A DNA stretch of 64,000 nucleotides. Origin: CAYLXX01 sp964484325 (GTDB taxonomy: Bacteria; Patescibacteriota; Microgenomatia; UBA1406; GWC2-37-13). The notes beneath the pieces were generated by a model, which saw nothing but the letters and a program-made list of their open reading frames with translations, searched no databases and was not told where the DNA came from. Shown here piece after piece: positions 17,043 to 25,793 of the stretch (the stretch's first letter is position 1; each line of letters starts with the position of its first letter). Location: the NCBI GenBank assembly GCA_964484325.1, contig CAZAEE010000001.1:1-64000 (forward strand). Direction: 5' to 3'. A program made the position numbers and the translations under genes.

Positions 17043-17726
17043 TTATTTGCCAAATCTCCGTTGTCTCTCACTAAATTCCCGAATGCACTCTTCAAATATT
17101 TCTGGAGTAAAATCCGGAAAGTGTTTTTTTATAAAAATAAACTCAGCATAGGTAGCTTGCCAGATGAGGTATCCTGAAGTTCTCATTTCACCACTTGTAC
17201 GAATGATAAGATCAACATTGGGATAAGGTAAATCTTTTGTATCAAGATTGCGGTAAAGATCTTTTTCTGTAATATTTTTCGTATCTTTTTGCATTTTTTG
17301 TATTGCCCGAAGCAGTTCATCATGTCCTCCGTAATCAAGCGCCACAACAAAATAATGTTTATGAAACTTGCTCGTTTTTTCTTCTGCATTAATAATTTTT
17401 TTACGTAAGTTTTCTGGAATTCGATCTTTTCTTCCTATCTGAATAATACGAACTTCATCCTTCATCGCTTCTTTCAGATTGTCATCAATAAATTTTTCAT
17501 ACAGTCCCATCAAATAATTCACCTCATCTTTTGATCTGTTCCAATTTTCTGTAGAAAATGCCCACAATGTTAAAACTTTTATCCCCAGTTCGCGTGCCTT
17601 TCGACTGATTTTTTTGGCAGCGTCAAATCCGCGCCTATGACCTTCAAACGAGGGCAGTCCCCGCTCTTTTGCCCAGCGTCGATTACCATCAGGAATAATG
17701 GCAACATGATAGGGAATTTTCGGCAT
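17043..17726 (-). CDS. uppS: Isoprenyl transferase (undecaprenyl diphosphate synthase)
   Basis: 227 residues. HVAIIPDGNRRWAKERG near the N-terminus carries the catalytic Asp, FEGHRRGFD follows, and IIRTSGEMRTSGYLIWQ with EFIFIKKHFPDF near the C-terminus completes the cis-prenyltransferase signature. It elongates farnesyl diphosphate with isopentenyl diphosphate to the C55 carrier needed for peptidoglycan and glycan export, fitting the many glycosyltransferases here. TAAAAT ends six bases before the ATG, a leaderless arrangement. Confidence 0.95.
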   Translation of the reverse strand: MPKIPYHVAIIPDGNRRWAKERGLPSFEGHRRGFDAAKKISRKARELGIKVLTLWAFSTENWNRSKDEVNYLMGLYEKFIDDNLKEAMKDEVRIIQIGRKDRIPENLRKKIINAEEKTSKFHKHYFVVALDYGGHDELLRAIQKMQKDTKNITEKDLYRNLDTKDLPYPNVDLIIRTSGEMRTSGYLIWQATYAEFIFIKKHFPDFTPEIFEECIREFSERQRRFGK

Positions 17727-17757
17727 GTATATATTTTACCAGATACGAAGATGATAT

Positions 17758-19494
17758 TTAACCGAACGTGAAGGCGAAAACGCGGGTTCCAGGAGTCTCA
17801 AAATCAAGATGCAACAAGTGAGTTTTTTTATCGTTGGGAACACTCACAAGATGGTACAAACGGGCAACATCAATTAAGATATACCCTCCCTTCACATCTT
17901 TACCGGAAAACTGCGGTCTAATTACTTGTCTATCAAGCAGAACTTTAATTCTGTCAGCTTTTGACGTTGGCGTGATCACGAGAAAAACATTGTTGGCATT
18001 CACGTTAAACTCAAGCGATGCCTTATTAAGAGATTCAGCATACTCGGATTGAACATCCCATGTACCGCCATAGGAAAAATTACTCTCTGGCAATCCTGTC
18101 GAAAGAGTAAATGTTTGTATACCACCGTTTACCTGATCGCCTGCATATCGTTCCATTCTGGCTGAACCAAGATATGTTTCTGGTGTTTCGTAATTTCTGA
18201 GATCTAGATTTTGATCAGGCAGTAAACTATTTTTGTTGACTGATGTTCCAGCTTCTTCGATAAGCTGTTGTATCGCTTCCTCAGTCCTGTCATACTCGCC
18301 CTCGCCGAAGTGGACATACCGAAGTTTGCCTTGCGCGTCAATTAAGTACTTTGCCGGCCAGTAATGATTGTCATAGGCATTCCATGTTGCATATTCATTA
18401 TCTTGTGCAACCGGATAATGTATTTTGTACTGCTTAAGAGCATTAAGAACATTTTCTGTGTTATGTTCAAACTCAAACTCCGGTGTATGAACACCGACCA
18501 CTATGAAATTTTTATCTTTATACTTTTCATACCAGGCGGTTACATACGGGAGCGTTCGAATACAATTTATACAGGTATACGTCCAGAAATCGACAAGGAC
18601 AACTTTACCCCGTAAACTGGCCAACGTCAGAGGTTTATCCGTATTTAACCAACGATCAATACCAGTAAACTCCGGAGCAGCCCCCATGACGGGCAATGTT
18701 TTTGCCTGAGGAAACGGCATCGGTGCGTCGGTTTTTTTATCTCCTCGAATGGCGTTCAACTGATCGGTCACAGCAGTATTTGTTTCGAGTTTTAAAAGCA
18801 ACTGCGAGTATGAGGGAAACAAATTTAAAAGATTTGCCTGAAGAGTTTTATCAAAGTTGGTGAAAATCGCCAGTGCTGTCAAAATCATAATTACTCCAAA
18901 GATTTGTTGAACGCGACCGGTATATTTTGATAAAAATCGACTTTTGGAAAAAACTCGCGCGCCGAAACTGGCAAACATAAGAAGAGGTATACCAACTCCA
19001 ATGACGTAAACGACTGTCACTAGAATTATCTGGAAGTTCACTGAGCGCGTAGCCGCTAACGTCGCAATCGTTGCCAAAATCGGCCCGGCACACGGAGACC
19101 AAACAATTCCCAATGCCAGACCGGTAATAAACCCTCCTATAAATCCTTGCCGATTGACACTCGTTTTTGAAGAAAATTTACCACTTATGCGGCTGACATA
19201 GCCTTCAAGAATCTGACTTAGTTTAGGAATAATCAAACTCAAACCAAGAAAGCCAATCACAATCACTGCAAAAAGTCTTAATATATTCGGGTCAAAGGGA
19301 ATCAGCTTCACAAGGTACGAAATTGTGAGAGTAAAAAAAGCGAAGCTAATCACAATACCAACAGTTATACCTAAAGGCTTTGCTTTCTCACCCGTTGTAG
19401 TTGAAGAGAGAATGATCGGCAAAAGCGGCCAAATACACGGAGCAAAAATTGTCACGAGCCCTGACAAAAAAGCAAATAAAAGAAGAATAGTCAT
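17758..19494 (-). CDS. DipZ-like fusion: CcdA membrane domain, thioredoxin domain, beta-sandwich
   Basis: 578 residues. Residues 1-220 form a CcdA/DsbD-type membrane domain of about six helices with FAPCIWPLLP and WSPCAGP, the conserved Cys-Pro pair that carries electrons across the membrane. Residues ~270-410 are a TlpA/AhpC-like thioredoxin domain with active site TCINC. The C-terminal ~150 residues match the carbohydrate-binding-like tail of actinobacterial DipZ. It would pass reducing power to extracytoplasmic disulfides, for instance in the Cys-rich surface proteins. Its start overlaps the stop of a small upstream gene. Confidence 0.88.
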   Translation of the reverse strand: MTILLLFAFLSGLVTIFAPCIWPLLPIILSSTTTGEKAKPLGITVGIVISFAFFTLTISYLVKLIPFDPNILRLFAVIVIGFLGLSLIIPKLSQILEGYVSRISGKFSSKTSVNRQGFIGGFITGLALGIVWSPCAGPILATIATLAATRSVNFQIILVTVVYVIGVGIPLLMFASFGARVFSKSRFLSKYTGRVQQIFGVIMILTALAIFTNFDKTLQANLLNLFPSYSQLLLKLETNTAVTDQLNAIRGDKKTDAPMPFPQAKTLPVMGAAPEFTGIDRWLNTDKPLTLASLRGKVVLVDFWTYTCINCIRTLPYVTAWYEKYKDKNFIVVGVHTPEFEFEHNTENVLNALKQYKIHYPVAQDNEYATWNAYDNHYWPAKYLIDAQGKLRYVHFGEGEYDRTEEAIQQLIEEAGTSVNKNSLLPDQNLDLRNYETPETYLGSARMERYAGDQVNGGIQTFTLSTGLPESNFSYGGTWDVQSEYAESLNKASLEFNVNANNVFLVITPTSKADRIKVLLDRQVIRPQFSGKDVKGGYILIDVARLYHLVSVPNDKKTHLLHLDFETPGTRVFAFTFG

Positions 19495-19652
19495 ATCGCG
19501 GTCAAGAATCTTTTTTTAAGTAAATCATAAGACACCGACACAAGATAAAACGGCGCCAACAAAAGGAGGAAAAAACTTTTTACAGCGCATCCTACATAGT
19601 AAGGATTGTCCCGTGGCTTCTGATCAAGAACAACTTCATTTCCTGATAGCAT
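19491..19652 (-). CDS. 53-residue membrane protein upstream of the DipZ-like gene
   Basis: From ATG 19652 the frame runs 53 residues and stops in an ATGA overlap with the DipZ-like start, so the two are coupled. The N-terminal 20 residues are polar (LSGNEVVLDQKPRDNPYYVG), followed by CAVKSFFLLLLAPFYLVSV, a single membrane helix with one Cys. No family recognised. The overlap and single Cys make a role as a small partner of the redox protein plausible. Confidence 0.55.
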   Translation of the reverse strand: MLSGNEVVLDQKPRDNPYYVGCAVKSFFLLLLAPFYLVSVSYDLLKKRFLTAI

Positions 19653-19690
19653 ATATTCTTATGATACTCTCTCCACTTACGTAATTCAAA

Positions 19691-21430
19691 CTACTGAAAG
19701 TTTATTCCCGGCCGCTTTTGAGTTTTATAAAACACCGAATTGAATCTCCAGATATCATACACTGCGAGGCGATTAGCAGCCACAATCGAGTCTACTTTAT
19801 CAAACATGTAGCTAAAGTTAAACAGACAGCTCGAGTTCACGATAACGAGTACTTTTTCATTGGGATTAATTCTGACTTCAGGATTATCTCCCTCATAAAA
19901 CTTTGCCTCTGGACAATCTTGTTCAATAAAGTACACATTGTCAACTTTGTCTGTGCGCATATTATGAAACTTTCCTATCAGTCCAGTATCGAAGTTATGA
20001 GTAAAATACAGATAGTAAATAGGAAACCAACCGGTAGCCAACATGTAAACTTTATCATATTTACCTCGTTCTTTTTGCAAATATTCAACCATCTGACGAT
20101 TGCCGTCCCCTCGTAAAATAGCACTAAACATACTGACATGTTGAAAGTAATTATGATAGAAAAAAATAAACTCACCTACAAAAAGTACAGCAATGACGAC
20201 ATTCAGAAGCTTCCTCATTGATAGGTTTTGTAGCAAGTTAAATCCGTGAACTAAAGGAAATATCAACATAACCGATAACAAAATACTTCGATGACTGTTG
20301 GGTATAAACTCCGCTGTCAATGCCGCAGCTAATGGGGAAATAAATAGAATGGCAATAAGAAAAATAAATCCGCGTTTATCATCGGCAAAGTTTTTTTTAT
20401 ATAAAAATGGCAGAAATAATGCTAGTAATAAAATCGCTTGAGTAAAAAAGAACAGACCACTGTTTGGTATATCAAACCACTCAGGTTCCCCTGCTCGGTC
20501 GAAGAGAAACTGCGGCGAAAAATAATCCATGTACCCGATAATAAAATCTTTTGCGACATAAACATATTTATTGTTGAAAATACGTGCCACCAAAAGATTG
20601 TTTTCGTTATAGATAAACTGATTCGCCGGATTTGAAAGACCAGTATATTTACTTACTAAAGACGTTTGATCGTAGCGTCCACGTCCCCAGGGTGTCGTCG
20701 AAATATAGATAGTTGAAACAAAAGCTAAAATAGTAGCAACAAAAAGTATTCTTGAAATAATCTTTGTTTTCTTCGGGTCCATCTCTTTTCTTGAAACTGG
20801 CAATGGCATTTTTTCATAGATTAAAATTGCCGCCAGAAAAACTAATGGCACAGTAATTCGAAATGAGGGATAAAGAAGATATGTTGAAAACAGTAAAAAA
20901 ATCGATGAGACAAAAAGCGGTATGCTTTTATGGTTATAAGATGAAATGAAAAACCAAAGACCAATCATGAATACGGTTGTTGCCATAATACCTTCCGCAC
21001 CTATTCGGGAAAAAGACATTTGCCACGGTATCACAGCTCCCATGAAAGCAGCCAGAAGTGAAAGTGTCCGATTTTTGAAAATAATTTTGGTGATAAAAAA
21101 CAGCGGAAAAACGATAACTGCCCCCATTAATGCTGGAAAGAATCGCGCAGCATATTGAGTAAAACCAAACAAATACGTACCGAGTGCGGAAATATACATC
21201 GGTAGAACTGGCGGATAATCACCATGTTTGTCAAAGTAAAGAAGCGGCCATTTATTCCCGTAAAGATCAACACCGTGTTCAAAGATGAAGCGACCGACGT
21301 AGACATTCGCCACTTCGTCCTGATGGAATCCTGAAGGAGTATCTGCAAGACTATGAAATCGTAAAAAAATAGAGATTGCAAAAATGACAAACAGCGAAAT
21401 CAACGCCGGTCTGTCTTTCAGTATATTCAT
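19691..21430 (-). CDS. GT-C glycosyltransferase, ArnT/PMT-like
   Basis: 579 residues with some eleven or more membrane helices in the first 430 residues. The first external loop FHQDEVANVYVGRFI has the Asp-Glu pair typical of the GT39/ArnT/PMT group, followed by DLYGNKWPLLYFDKHGDYPP. These enzymes move a sugar from a polyprenol-phosphate donor onto a lipid, protein or glycan outside the membrane. The C-terminal ~150 residues are a soluble domain. The GT2 protein at 6233-7168 could make the donor. Confidence 0.8.
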   Translation of the reverse strand: MNILKDRPALISLFVIFAISIFLRFHSLADTPSGFHQDEVANVYVGRFIFEHGVDLYGNKWPLLYFDKHGDYPPVLPMYISALGTYLFGFTQYAARFFPALMGAVIVFPLFFITKIIFKNRTLSLLAAFMGAVIPWQMSFSRIGAEGIMATTVFMIGLWFFISSYNHKSIPLFVSSIFLLFSTYLLYPSFRITVPLVFLAAILIYEKMPLPVSRKEMDPKKTKIISRILFVATILAFVSTIYISTTPWGRGRYDQTSLVSKYTGLSNPANQFIYNENNLLVARIFNNKYVYVAKDFIIGYMDYFSPQFLFDRAGEPEWFDIPNSGLFFFTQAILLLALFLPFLYKKNFADDKRGFIFLIAILFISPLAAALTAEFIPNSHRSILLSVMLIFPLVHGFNLLQNLSMRKLLNVVIAVLFVGEFIFFYHNYFQHVSMFSAILRGDGNRQMVEYLQKERGKYDKVYMLATGWFPIYYLYFTHNFDTGLIGKFHNMRTDKVDNVYFIEQDCPEAKFYEGDNPEVRINPNEKVLVIVNSSCLFNFSYMFDKVDSIVAANRLAVYDIWRFNSVFYKTQKRPGINFQ

Positions 21431-21466
21431 ACTCTATGTACAATTTTACACTGGTAAAGCTGATTT

Positions 21467-21670
21467 TCAATGAAATTTGAATATAAGAAAGTTTAAAAAA
21501 CCCCAGAGAAGCAGTCCGACAAAAATACTTAAAGCAGCTGCCACAATATAACTTGGCAAAGGAATTCCATTCACGTAGCGTATAAAACCGGTGAAGCTTC
21601 TTCTATTAATCCACCAGCCAACACCAATGCACAAAAAAAGAAAAAGTATCTGATAAGCGATGGTATTCAT
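21467..21670 (-). CDS. Small two-helix membrane protein
   Basis: 67 residues with two membrane helices (~5-20 and ~38-62, YIVAAALSIFVGLLLWGFLNF) separated by a basic loop. No family recognised. It lies between a GT-C gene and another small membrane protein on the same strand, three bases after the latter, so it is probably in an operon. Confidence 0.5.
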   Translation of the reverse strand: MNTIAYQILFLFLCIGVGWWINRRSFTGFIRYVNGIPLPSYIVAAALSIFVGLLLWGFLNFLIFKFH

Positions 21671-21673
21671 GAA

Positions 21674-21907
21674 TTACTTTGTATTATGCTTTGGGGTTGC
21701 GGTAATGACAATTATTCTCGGACTCGGAGTTGGTACTCTCTGTGACTCTTTCAACTGCATCAATCCCTCAGAAATCATCTCATTGAGTTTCATATCCTTG
21801 CGATACAAATAGTATTCTCCGGCAATGACCGCCAGAAACGTAGCGACAATAATAAACGTTATAAAAAACGTGTGCTTATGGAGATATTTTGAGATATTTT
21901 CGTTCAT
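21674..21907 (-). CDS. Small bitopic membrane protein with strong ribosome binding site
   Basis: 77 residues from ATG 21907, which is preceded by AAGGAGGTG, a near-perfect Shine-Dalgarno sequence that fixes the start. A longer frame to 22141 overlaps smpB and is rejected. Cytoplasmic start, one helix (FFITFIIVATFLAVIAGEYYL), then an external helix and a Pro/Thr tail (VPTPSPRIIVITATP). Function unknown. Divergent from smpB. Confidence 0.65.
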   Translation of the reverse strand: MNENISKYLHKHTFFITFIIVATFLAVIAGEYYLYRKDMKLNEMISEGLMQLKESQRVPTPSPRIIVITATPKHNTK

Positions 21908-21994
21908 GAATCCACCTCCTTTTTCCTGTGATACTTTCATCCTATCACATGTAGAAAGAGAAATGTCAACCAGGTAGTATGCTAGAATGTAGTC

Positions 21995-22444
21995 ATGAAA
22001 GTCGTTAATCGTACCTTTCATCGTGAGTATGAAGAAATTGAAAAGTTTGAGGCTGGGATAGTGCTGACGGGCGCCGAAGTCAAATCGGTGAAAACAGGTG
22101 CTATATACCTGGAAAGCGCTTATGTCAAAATCATCGGACAAGAAGTTTTTTTAATCAATGCAGATATACCAGTCTATCACCACGCGCCTCCCAAAGACTA
22201 TGATCCTCGACGAACTCGGAAACTACTTCTTCACCGGAAAGAGATCCTGAGGCTACAGGTCAAGATCGCCGGCTCGGGAAACTTGACCATCGCCCCCCTT
22301 GCCTGTTACACGAAAGGCAGCCTGGTTAAGCTTGAAGTAGCCTTGGCTCGTGGTCGAAAGGACATCGAAAAACGGAAGCTGGTGAAAAAACGAGATGTCG
22401 TACTACAACAGAAACGTGAGGCTAAGGAGTATATGAAGGAATAA
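21995..22444 (+). CDS. smpB: SsrA-binding protein SmpB
   Basis: 149 residues, full length. TGAEVKSVKTG near residue 28 and the C-terminal KREAKEYMKE-type tail are diagnostic. SmpB binds the tRNA-like part of tmRNA and takes it to stalled ribosomes. The tmRNA gene follows 47 bases downstream, so both halves of trans-translation are side by side. TAGAAT ends six bases before the ATG, predicting a leaderless message. Confidence 0.97.
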   Translation: MKVVNRTFHREYEEIEKFEAGIVLTGAEVKSVKTGAIYLESAYVKIIGQEVFLINADIPVYHHAPPKDYDPRRTRKLLLHRKEILRLQVKIAGSGNLTIAPLACYTKGSLVKLEVALARGRKDIEKRKLVKKRDVVLQQKREAKEYMKE

Positions 22445-22452
22445 GCTAGGGA

Positions 22453-22481
22453 TTGATTTTGAGGCTAAAATGTGGTATAAT
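22453..22481 (+). promoter_or_regulatory. tmRNA promoter
   Basis: TTGATT at 22453-22458 and TATAAT at 22476-22481 with a 17-base spacer, plus an extended -10 TGG directly before TATAAT. It is located correctly for a start close to the tmRNA 5' end at 22492. Confidence 0.8.
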
Positions 22482-22491
22482 TGGCTTTATT

Positions 22492-22887
22492 GGGGATGTC
22501 AGGTATCGACGAGAAATTTGCACTTTTACAAATGGTCAGGGCGCATCTATGCGCAACTAGAAAAAACTAATTGCTAAAAATTCTTTAGCAGCTCAGCTCG
22601 CTGAAGCTTATCAAGCAAGGGCATATGCTTATGCCTAAGCTGCTTAAGTCAGGTGGATTGAGACTCTTGTCCGGTTTCTCCTTCGTTTAACTGGATAAAG
22701 GGATAAACCAATGGAGGTAGAACTTGCAGGTATTACCGATTGATCTGCCAGTCGACAAACTCTAATCGGAACTTATTGTAGGTTTAGTCATTTTCCAGCA
22801 ATAAGGCAACAAAAATGACGTATCCCTGACTAAACATTTTTACGAGTGTTTTCCCGGACGGCGGTTCAACTCCGCCCATCTCCACCA
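22492..22887 (+). ncRNA. ssrA: Transfer-messenger RNA
   Basis: One-piece tmRNA. The 5' end GGGGATG pairs with CATCTCC before a genome-encoded ACCA at 22884-22887; the T arm is GGCGG-TTCAACT-CCGCC. The best tag frame starts at GCT 22573 and ends at TAA 22636-22638: 21 codons starting AKNSLAAQ and ending ARAYAYA. The small apolar C-terminus is what the ClpXP-type proteases read, but AYA differs from the common LAA/ALA ends and the tag is long. A GCGCAT/ATGCGC hairpin at 22541-22554 lies before the tag. The resume codon is inferred, not proven. Confidence 0.95.
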
Positions 22888-22911
22888 ATATTCTTGAATT
22901 ACTAAATACGA

Positions 22912-23622
22912 TTAAGGAGTTGGTTTCGTAGTTTCTATTTTCTCTATCTCATATTGACAGTTTGATTTGCTTGAAACCTTTACTCTGTCTCCAACCTGAG
23001 GATTACCTATCATCTTTGTTGGCACACCATTAACTTCCTTTGTTATCGTCATATTTTCGCCTTTATCACCTTCAATTTGAGTTCCTATGGTAGTTTGAGC
23101 TTTTATTGTACCTGTAATCTCAATTACAGAACATGTGGAACTTATGCTTGGGACAACAGCAATTGTTGGAGAAACTGCTTGTACTGGAGAATTGTTATCT
23201 ACATAATTTGGTAGGATATAAGTTATGCAATCGTAGCCTTTTTTGTGGTTCGTTGAAGTACCATAATTTGAATATGCTGGAAATGTGCTATGGATATCTT
23301 TCGAGTCAAGCGCAAATGTAGTACAGAGACTGTAACTCGTGGATGTTAATTTATTGTATACATATTCTTTATTGCTTTCGGGGTCTGTAGTTGATATGTA
23401 AGTACTATTTACTTTTAATTCTACAAGGGACGTTGGTAGTACTTTCTTTTGTTGATAATAAGTGATAACAGCTGATTGAATTTGGGAAAAGTCGCTGATA
23501 CGAGTAGTATCTAGTTGTATATTTTTTTGAGATATCGGATTACCTACCACAGTAAAACCTGTTACAACTAATCCTATACAAAAAGTCCACAGCAAAAAAA
23601 TAAAAACGTAATAATTACGCAT
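22912..23622 (-). CDS. Membrane-anchored pseudopilin-like protein
   Basis: 236 residues: an N-terminal membrane helix (~5-27) followed by RISDFSQIQSAVITYYQQKK and LPTSLVELK with TDPESNKEYVYNKL, a pattern seen in pseudopilin-like external domains. The C-terminal ~80 residues are a small beta domain (EITGTIKAQTTIGTQIEG, VGDRVKVSSK) resembling an OB or SH3-like fold. It overlaps the upstream DUF5671 gene by eight bases and forms an operon with it. Function unknown. Confidence 0.6.
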   Translation of the reverse strand: MRNYYVFIFLLWTFCIGLVVTGFTVVGNPISQKNIQLDTTRISDFSQIQSAVITYYQQKKVLPTSLVELKVNSTYISTTDPESNKEYVYNKLTSTSYSLCTTFALDSKDIHSTFPAYSNYGTSTNHKKGYDCITYILPNYVDNNSPVQAVSPTIAVVPSISSTCSVIEITGTIKAQTTIGTQIEGDKGENMTITKEVNGVPTKMIGNPQVGDRVKVSSKSNCQYEIEKIETTKPTP

Positions 23623-24274
23623 GAATTTTCCTGTCCTCCTTAACTTGATTTAAGTAATAAATGAAAATTACTCCGCTTACCGTAAGTGTTACTATCAAGT
23701 GTAAGATGAAGTTAGACGAAAGATTGCCGTTGAGCATATTGAATACAACTCTGATTATGCTTGCAATCATAATGATAAATGTACCCACGAGTGTAATATA
23801 AATTAATACTTTTCGCGCATGCAAACCTCTGATTGCGATATTTGCATTTGTTCTGCTAGTTATATTTAAAAAGAAGAACGTAAATAAAGGCAAAGAAACA
23901 ATTAAAGCTGCCATGTATCCTCTAAATAAAGTCGCTTGCCAATCACCATAATCGACATAACTTGTCAGTCGTACACCAGGAACCCACTTATCCACAAAAT
24001 AATGAAGAATAAGGCCGATTGATGTTGCTAAAACATATAAACTGATAAAAAGAAGTACATGCTCAAATGCATCCCAAGCACTCGTTAATCCACCAGTTGC
24101 ATTAGTAGAATTTTTAGGCGGAGCAGGTGGTGGTGGCAAAATATCGGCTGGGCTGTGAAAGGCAGCCTCAACAGTATTTTTTTGCCACCCTGCGGCAATA
24201 AGTGTTGATTTTATTTCATCATCACTCTTGCCTTTTTTACGTACCTCTTCAATATATGTATGAATCTGGTCCAT
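23615..24274 (-). CDS. DUF5671-like membrane protein
   Basis: 219 residues. The N-terminal 32 residues (YIEEVRKKGKSDDEIKSTLI) form a small helical region often found before a Pro-rich linker in CPR proteins (PPPPAPPKN). Four membrane helices follow at ~70-212. The arrangement matches DUF5671, a membrane family of unknown function found in Patescibacteria. First gene of a two-gene operon with the pseudopilin-like protein. Confidence 0.65.
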   Translation of the reverse strand: MDQIHTYIEEVRKKGKSDDEIKSTLIAAGWQKNTVEAAFHSPADILPPPPAPPKNSTNATGGLTSAWDAFEHVLLFISLYVLATSIGLILHYFVDKWVPGVRLTSYVDYGDWQATLFRGYMAALIVSLPLFTFFFLNITSRTNANIAIRGLHARKVLIYITLVGTFIIMIASIIRVVFNMLNGNLSSNFILHLIVTLTVSGVIFIYYLNQVKEDRKIHA

Positions 24275-24355
24275 TACCTTAATGATCAGCTAAATCCTGT
24301 AAAAAGTCAACAGTAACAATAATTATTAGCTCATCCACAGTTGTCTACCAATCTC

Positions 24356-24754
24356 CTACTTGAAAGAAAGCCTTTTGTACTTTAAAAGAAGCATGACGAT
24401 TATCAGCTCGACAACAGCCAATGCGAAGTATGTCGGCTGTAGCCAATGATGATCCGGCATAATAAAAACTTCAACAAACATCCATATAAGCAGTCCGTAT
24501 GCTGCGATAGCCATTGCTTCAAGTGCGTATTTGTGTTTTATCCATAATACAATCGAGGCAACTATCTGTGTACCACCGATGATAATAAGCAACATCAGCC
24601 CCGGCCAAAAAAAACTCGTAAAAGGAGTAGTACGAAGAACTTCCCTTGGCACAATGTCGTTGCCGATAACAAATTCATATCCACCCATAACCGCACTTAT
24701 GCCAATCAAGAAGAAAAATGCCGAAACTAATTTTATGAGAAAATTCTGGTTCAT
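24356..24754 (-). CDS. Four-helix membrane protein of unknown function
   Basis: 132 residues from ATG 24754, with four membrane helices. The ORF can be extended to 24823, but the extra residues are basic and unlike a membrane leader, and MNQNFLIKLVSAFFFLIG is a natural start. No family recognised. The external loop has conserved-looking polar residues (VIGNDIVPREVLRTTPF). Confidence 0.55.
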   Translation of the reverse strand: MNQNFLIKLVSAFFFLIGISAVMGGYEFVIGNDIVPREVLRTTPFTSFFWPGLMLLIIIGGTQIVASIVLWIKHKYALEAMAIAAYGLLIWMFVEVFIMPDHHWLQPTYFALAVVELIIVMLLLKYKRLSFK

Positions 24755-24868
24755 TCTATGTTTTTTATACCATACCTTGTTGACATTTTCTGTGATAATT
24801 ATCACCCTTCGTTCCACACGCACTAGGCGTAACTATCTCCGCCTCACCAGATAATACTATGCCTCACC

Positions 24869-25054
24869 TTATAGCATCTGCTCTGAACTAGATGCAGCTC
24901 CTGAAATAGCGATTAAGCCAAACTCAGGATTTTCTTCGACGAAGCGTTGAGCTATTCCGTCTTGATTATATTCGTCCCAATAATCTGTTTCCGGGACATC
25001 TGGTGCTTCAAAAATCACTTCTGTACCCTCAAAGATTGCACAGTATTCTGTCAT
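24869..25054 (-). CDS. Small acidic protein
   Basis: 61 residues, acidic, no membrane helix, with an aromatic/acidic motif (ETDYWDEYNQDGIAQRF). No family or ribosome binding site seen. It is the only sensible frame between two better supported genes, so I list it with low confidence. Confidence 0.4.
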   Translation of the reverse strand: MTEYCAIFEGTEVIFEAPDVPETDYWDEYNQDGIAQRFVEENPEFGLIAISGAASSSEQML

Positions 25055-25078
25055 AGTAAAAAATTAAAAAAATAATAA

Positions 25079-25100
25079 TTGGCGCTTTGGCGCCTTACAT
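25079..25100 (-). terminator. Rho-independent terminator
   Basis: On the minus strand GGCGC-CAAA-GCGCC forms a 5-bp GC hairpin followed by AATTATTATTTTTT. It lies downstream of the deoxyribosyltransferase-like gene. Confidence 0.6.
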
Positions 25101-25157
25101 ATTTGTAATGATAATTACAAAGTGAACTAACCACAATGCATCACTGTGATGTATGGA

Positions 25158-25709
25158 CTATTTTTTCATATCTCGCTCAATGAGCTGACGAAGGTAAACA
25201 GACTTAGGAGTTTTCTTGTCGCGAGCAATTTTATCAAGATATGAAGCAATCTCTGCTGTAATAAAAAAAGTGAATCTGCTTTCGCTATTACTTTGGGCAA
25301 ATCCGAAAAAATCGTCAAGAATCTCTTGAAGGTTTTTTGCATCATATTTTTCGATGATCATTTTTTCAATAGTGCTGTCATCAAAAAGCGACGGTGGTAC
25401 TCCTTGGTGATATAAAAGAAGGATCGGTTTACCCAAACGGAGCGCAATTGAAATTTCGTACCCTACGCTCATACTCGGGTACGTGCCTTCAACAATCATA
25501 CAATCTGAAGAAGCAATCCACTGTTCGAGCATTTTTTGATAATTAAATCTGTCTGATTTTGAGCGGGCTCGCCGCATCGCTTCGGCAGCATCATCCATAT
25601 GTTTGTATCTGACTTTATGGCCTCGCTTACGGATCGAGTCGATCACCCGCTCGTAATTTTTTGAATAATATTCCTTCCCGACTGTTGAAGCTGTGAAGTA
25701 AATATTCAT
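25158..25709 (-). CDS. Nucleoside 2-deoxyribosyltransferase-like protein with helical C-terminal extension
   Basis: 183 residues from ATG 25709. MNIYFTAST at the N-terminus, SDCMIVEGTYPSMSVGYEIS in the middle and ALRLGKPILLLYH match the Rossmann-like nucleoside 2-deoxyribosyltransferase fold, with the Glu of SVGYEIS where the catalytic Glu is expected. The last ~45 residues (FTFFITAEIASYLDKIARDK, SVYLRQLIERDMKK) look like a ribbon-helix-helix DNA-binding unit. That pairing suggests a regulator or an enzyme controlled by dimerisation. TATAAT at 25716-25721 ends six bases before the ATG. Confidence 0.65.
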   Translation of the reverse strand: MNIYFTASTVGKEYYSKNYERVIDSIRKRGHKVRYKHMDDAAEAMRRARSKSDRFNYQKMLEQWIASSDCMIVEGTYPSMSVGYEISIALRLGKPILLLYHQGVPPSLFDDSTIEKMIIEKYDAKNLQEILDDFFGFAQSNSESRFTFFITAEIASYLDKIARDKKTPKSVYLRQLIERDMKK

Positions 25710-25793
25710 GAGGATATTATAACCCATTAATCTCTTGCTTTTGCTTTGGACTACCTTTACAATCGAATTTATTGACCGAAAAATATATTTTTT

